Source of the DNA: Trinickia symbiotica
GTDB taxonomy: Bacteria; Pseudomonadota; Gammaproteobacteria; Burkholderiales; Burkholderiaceae
DNA: 64,000 nucleotides
Direction of reading: 5' to 3'
Assembly (NCBI RefSeq): GCF_002934455.1
Contig: NZ_PTIR01000008.1
Location: forward strand, 1 to 64,000
The stretch's first letter is position 1, and every line of letters begins with the position of its first letter. The position numbers and the translations under genes are program-made. Under the pieces are notes generated by a model. The model was given only the letters and a program-made list of their open reading frames with translations, ran no database searches and was not told where the DNA came from. Shown here in pieces: positions 63,272 through 64,000 of the stretch.

Positions 63272-64000
63272 ATGGCCCTGCAAATCGACGACCTCTCGGC
63301 TGCAATCAGGCGGGCGAAGCGCGAACTGCGCGAGCAGTTACCCAACTTTAAAGAAGTCTTCGCAGACATCGAGGCGGCGATGATCGATGAGGCCGAGCGT
63401 ATTGCGAAACTTCGCGACGAAGGCGAAGCCGTCATTCCCGAAATTCGGTTCGATGACATCGTTCACAACCGAATAACGGCGGACCAGATCGCGCTTGTCA
63501 AGGCACGGGGCGCCTGTGTCATTCGCAATGTCTTCGACCGCTCGCTCGTCGAGCAGTGGGACGACGACATCGCCCAATACGTCGAGCGAAACAATCTCGA
63601 TGCGAAGCTGCTCAACCGAGCAGAGGACAGGTATTTCGGTCAGCTGGCGTCGAGCAAGCCGCAGATTTACGGCGTGTATTGGTCGAAACCGCAAGTGATG
63701 GCACGCCAGTCCGAGGCACTCACTCTGGCGCGCGTGTTCCTGAACAGGTTATGGAAGGCGGAAAGTGAAGGCCGGGTTCACTTCGACCCGAATCATGTTC
63801 CCGTTTACGCCGACCGGTTACGCCGCCGGCCGCCGGGCTCGGAATCGCTCGGGCTCTCCGCGCATTGCGACGGCGGTTCGGTCGAGCGCTGGATCGAGCC
63901 GAATTTCCGCAAGGTCTACCGGCACGTGTTCTCCGGCAACTGGCGCAACTATGACCCGTTCGACGCGGCATGGCGAACCGAGGTCGAGGAGATTCCTTCG
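63272..64000 (+). CDS. DUF1479/YbiU-like oxygenase, partial at window end
   Basis: The frame is open from ATG 63272 to the window end (243 codons). The start MALQIDDLSAAIRRAKRELREQL and the sequence GACVIRNVFDRSLVEQW..., LSAHCDGGSVERW match the DUF1479 family, related to 2-oxoglutarate/Fe(II) dioxygenases, where HxD is a metal-ligand pair. Only the N-terminal half is present, so the second His ligand is not visible. It is divergent from the AraC gene at 62117. Confidence 0.8.
   Translation, partial: MALQIDDLSAAIRRAKRELREQLPNFKEVFADIEAAMIDEAERIAKLRDEGEAVIPEIRFDDIVHNRITADQIALVKARGACVIRNVFDRSLVEQWDDDIAQYVERNNLDAKLLNRAEDRYFGQLASSKPQIYGVYWSKPQVMARQSEALTLARVFLNRLWKAESEGRVHFDPNHVPVYADRLRRRPPGSESLGLSAHCDGGSVERWIEPNFRKVYRHVFSGNWRNYDPFDAAWRTEVEEIPS

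Overview
The window is about 62% GC with dense gene packing. DUF4148 proteins, GNAT/LysR/AraC regulator style, and an RHS-LysM toxin with a type I secreted RTX protein point to a Burkholderiaceae genome (Burkholderia, Paraburkholderia or Trinickia-like). This placement rests on gene content only. No tRNA, rRNA, CRISPR array or intact transposase was seen.

Layout. (1) 1-12228: a very repetitive RTX/haemolysin-type calcium-binding protein that looks cut at its 5' end. It is followed by its type I secretion system (ABC exporter, membrane fusion protein, TolC-like channel) and a GT4-type glycosyltransferase in one direction. (2) 12229-18430: a polymorphic-toxin scrapyard. It holds a 5'-truncated RHS/YD-repeat LysM protein with a nuclease-like tip and a candidate immunity gene, then a second frameshifted tip cassette with its own immunity gene, then a displaced YD-repeat fragment and short tandem repeats. 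(3) 18471-22022: an exported alpha/beta hydrolase and two lipoproteins. (4) 22166-26320: a TonB-dependent receptor operon with its own ExbB, ExbD and TonB, under a promoter carrying Fur/Zur-like palindromes. (5) 26449-32156: an SDR and a divergent TetR with clear operators, an MFS exporter, a YdjM-like membrane protein and an exported beta-propeller. (6) 32184-37496: a D-tartrate-type catabolic module (LysR, enolase-superfamily dehydratase, DctA) with an adjacent chemoreceptor. (7) 37665-50014: a mixed region with a drug exporter, GNAT, a degenerate metalloprotease-like protein, a PAS hybrid kinase, an ECF sigma/anti-sigma pair, an aldo/keto reductase, a DedA-rhodanese fusion, a DUF4148 protein with a hairpin-rich 3' region, a creatininase-family protein and a YVTN-type propeller. 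(8) 50049-64000: a HAD phosphatase, a GH27 lipoprotein, an AraC/SDR pair, a second copy of the exported propeller, a SnoaL-like protein, two DUF1326 proteins, a DUF4148 lipoprotein, an AraC regulator and the start of a DUF1479 oxygenase-like gene.

The most informative parts are the toxin region, where conserved flanks surround two different toxin/immunity tips, and the TonB operon promoter, where two 15-bp palindromes sit on and just after the -10 box. Most genes from 26 kb onward look like ordinary chromosomal accessory genes.
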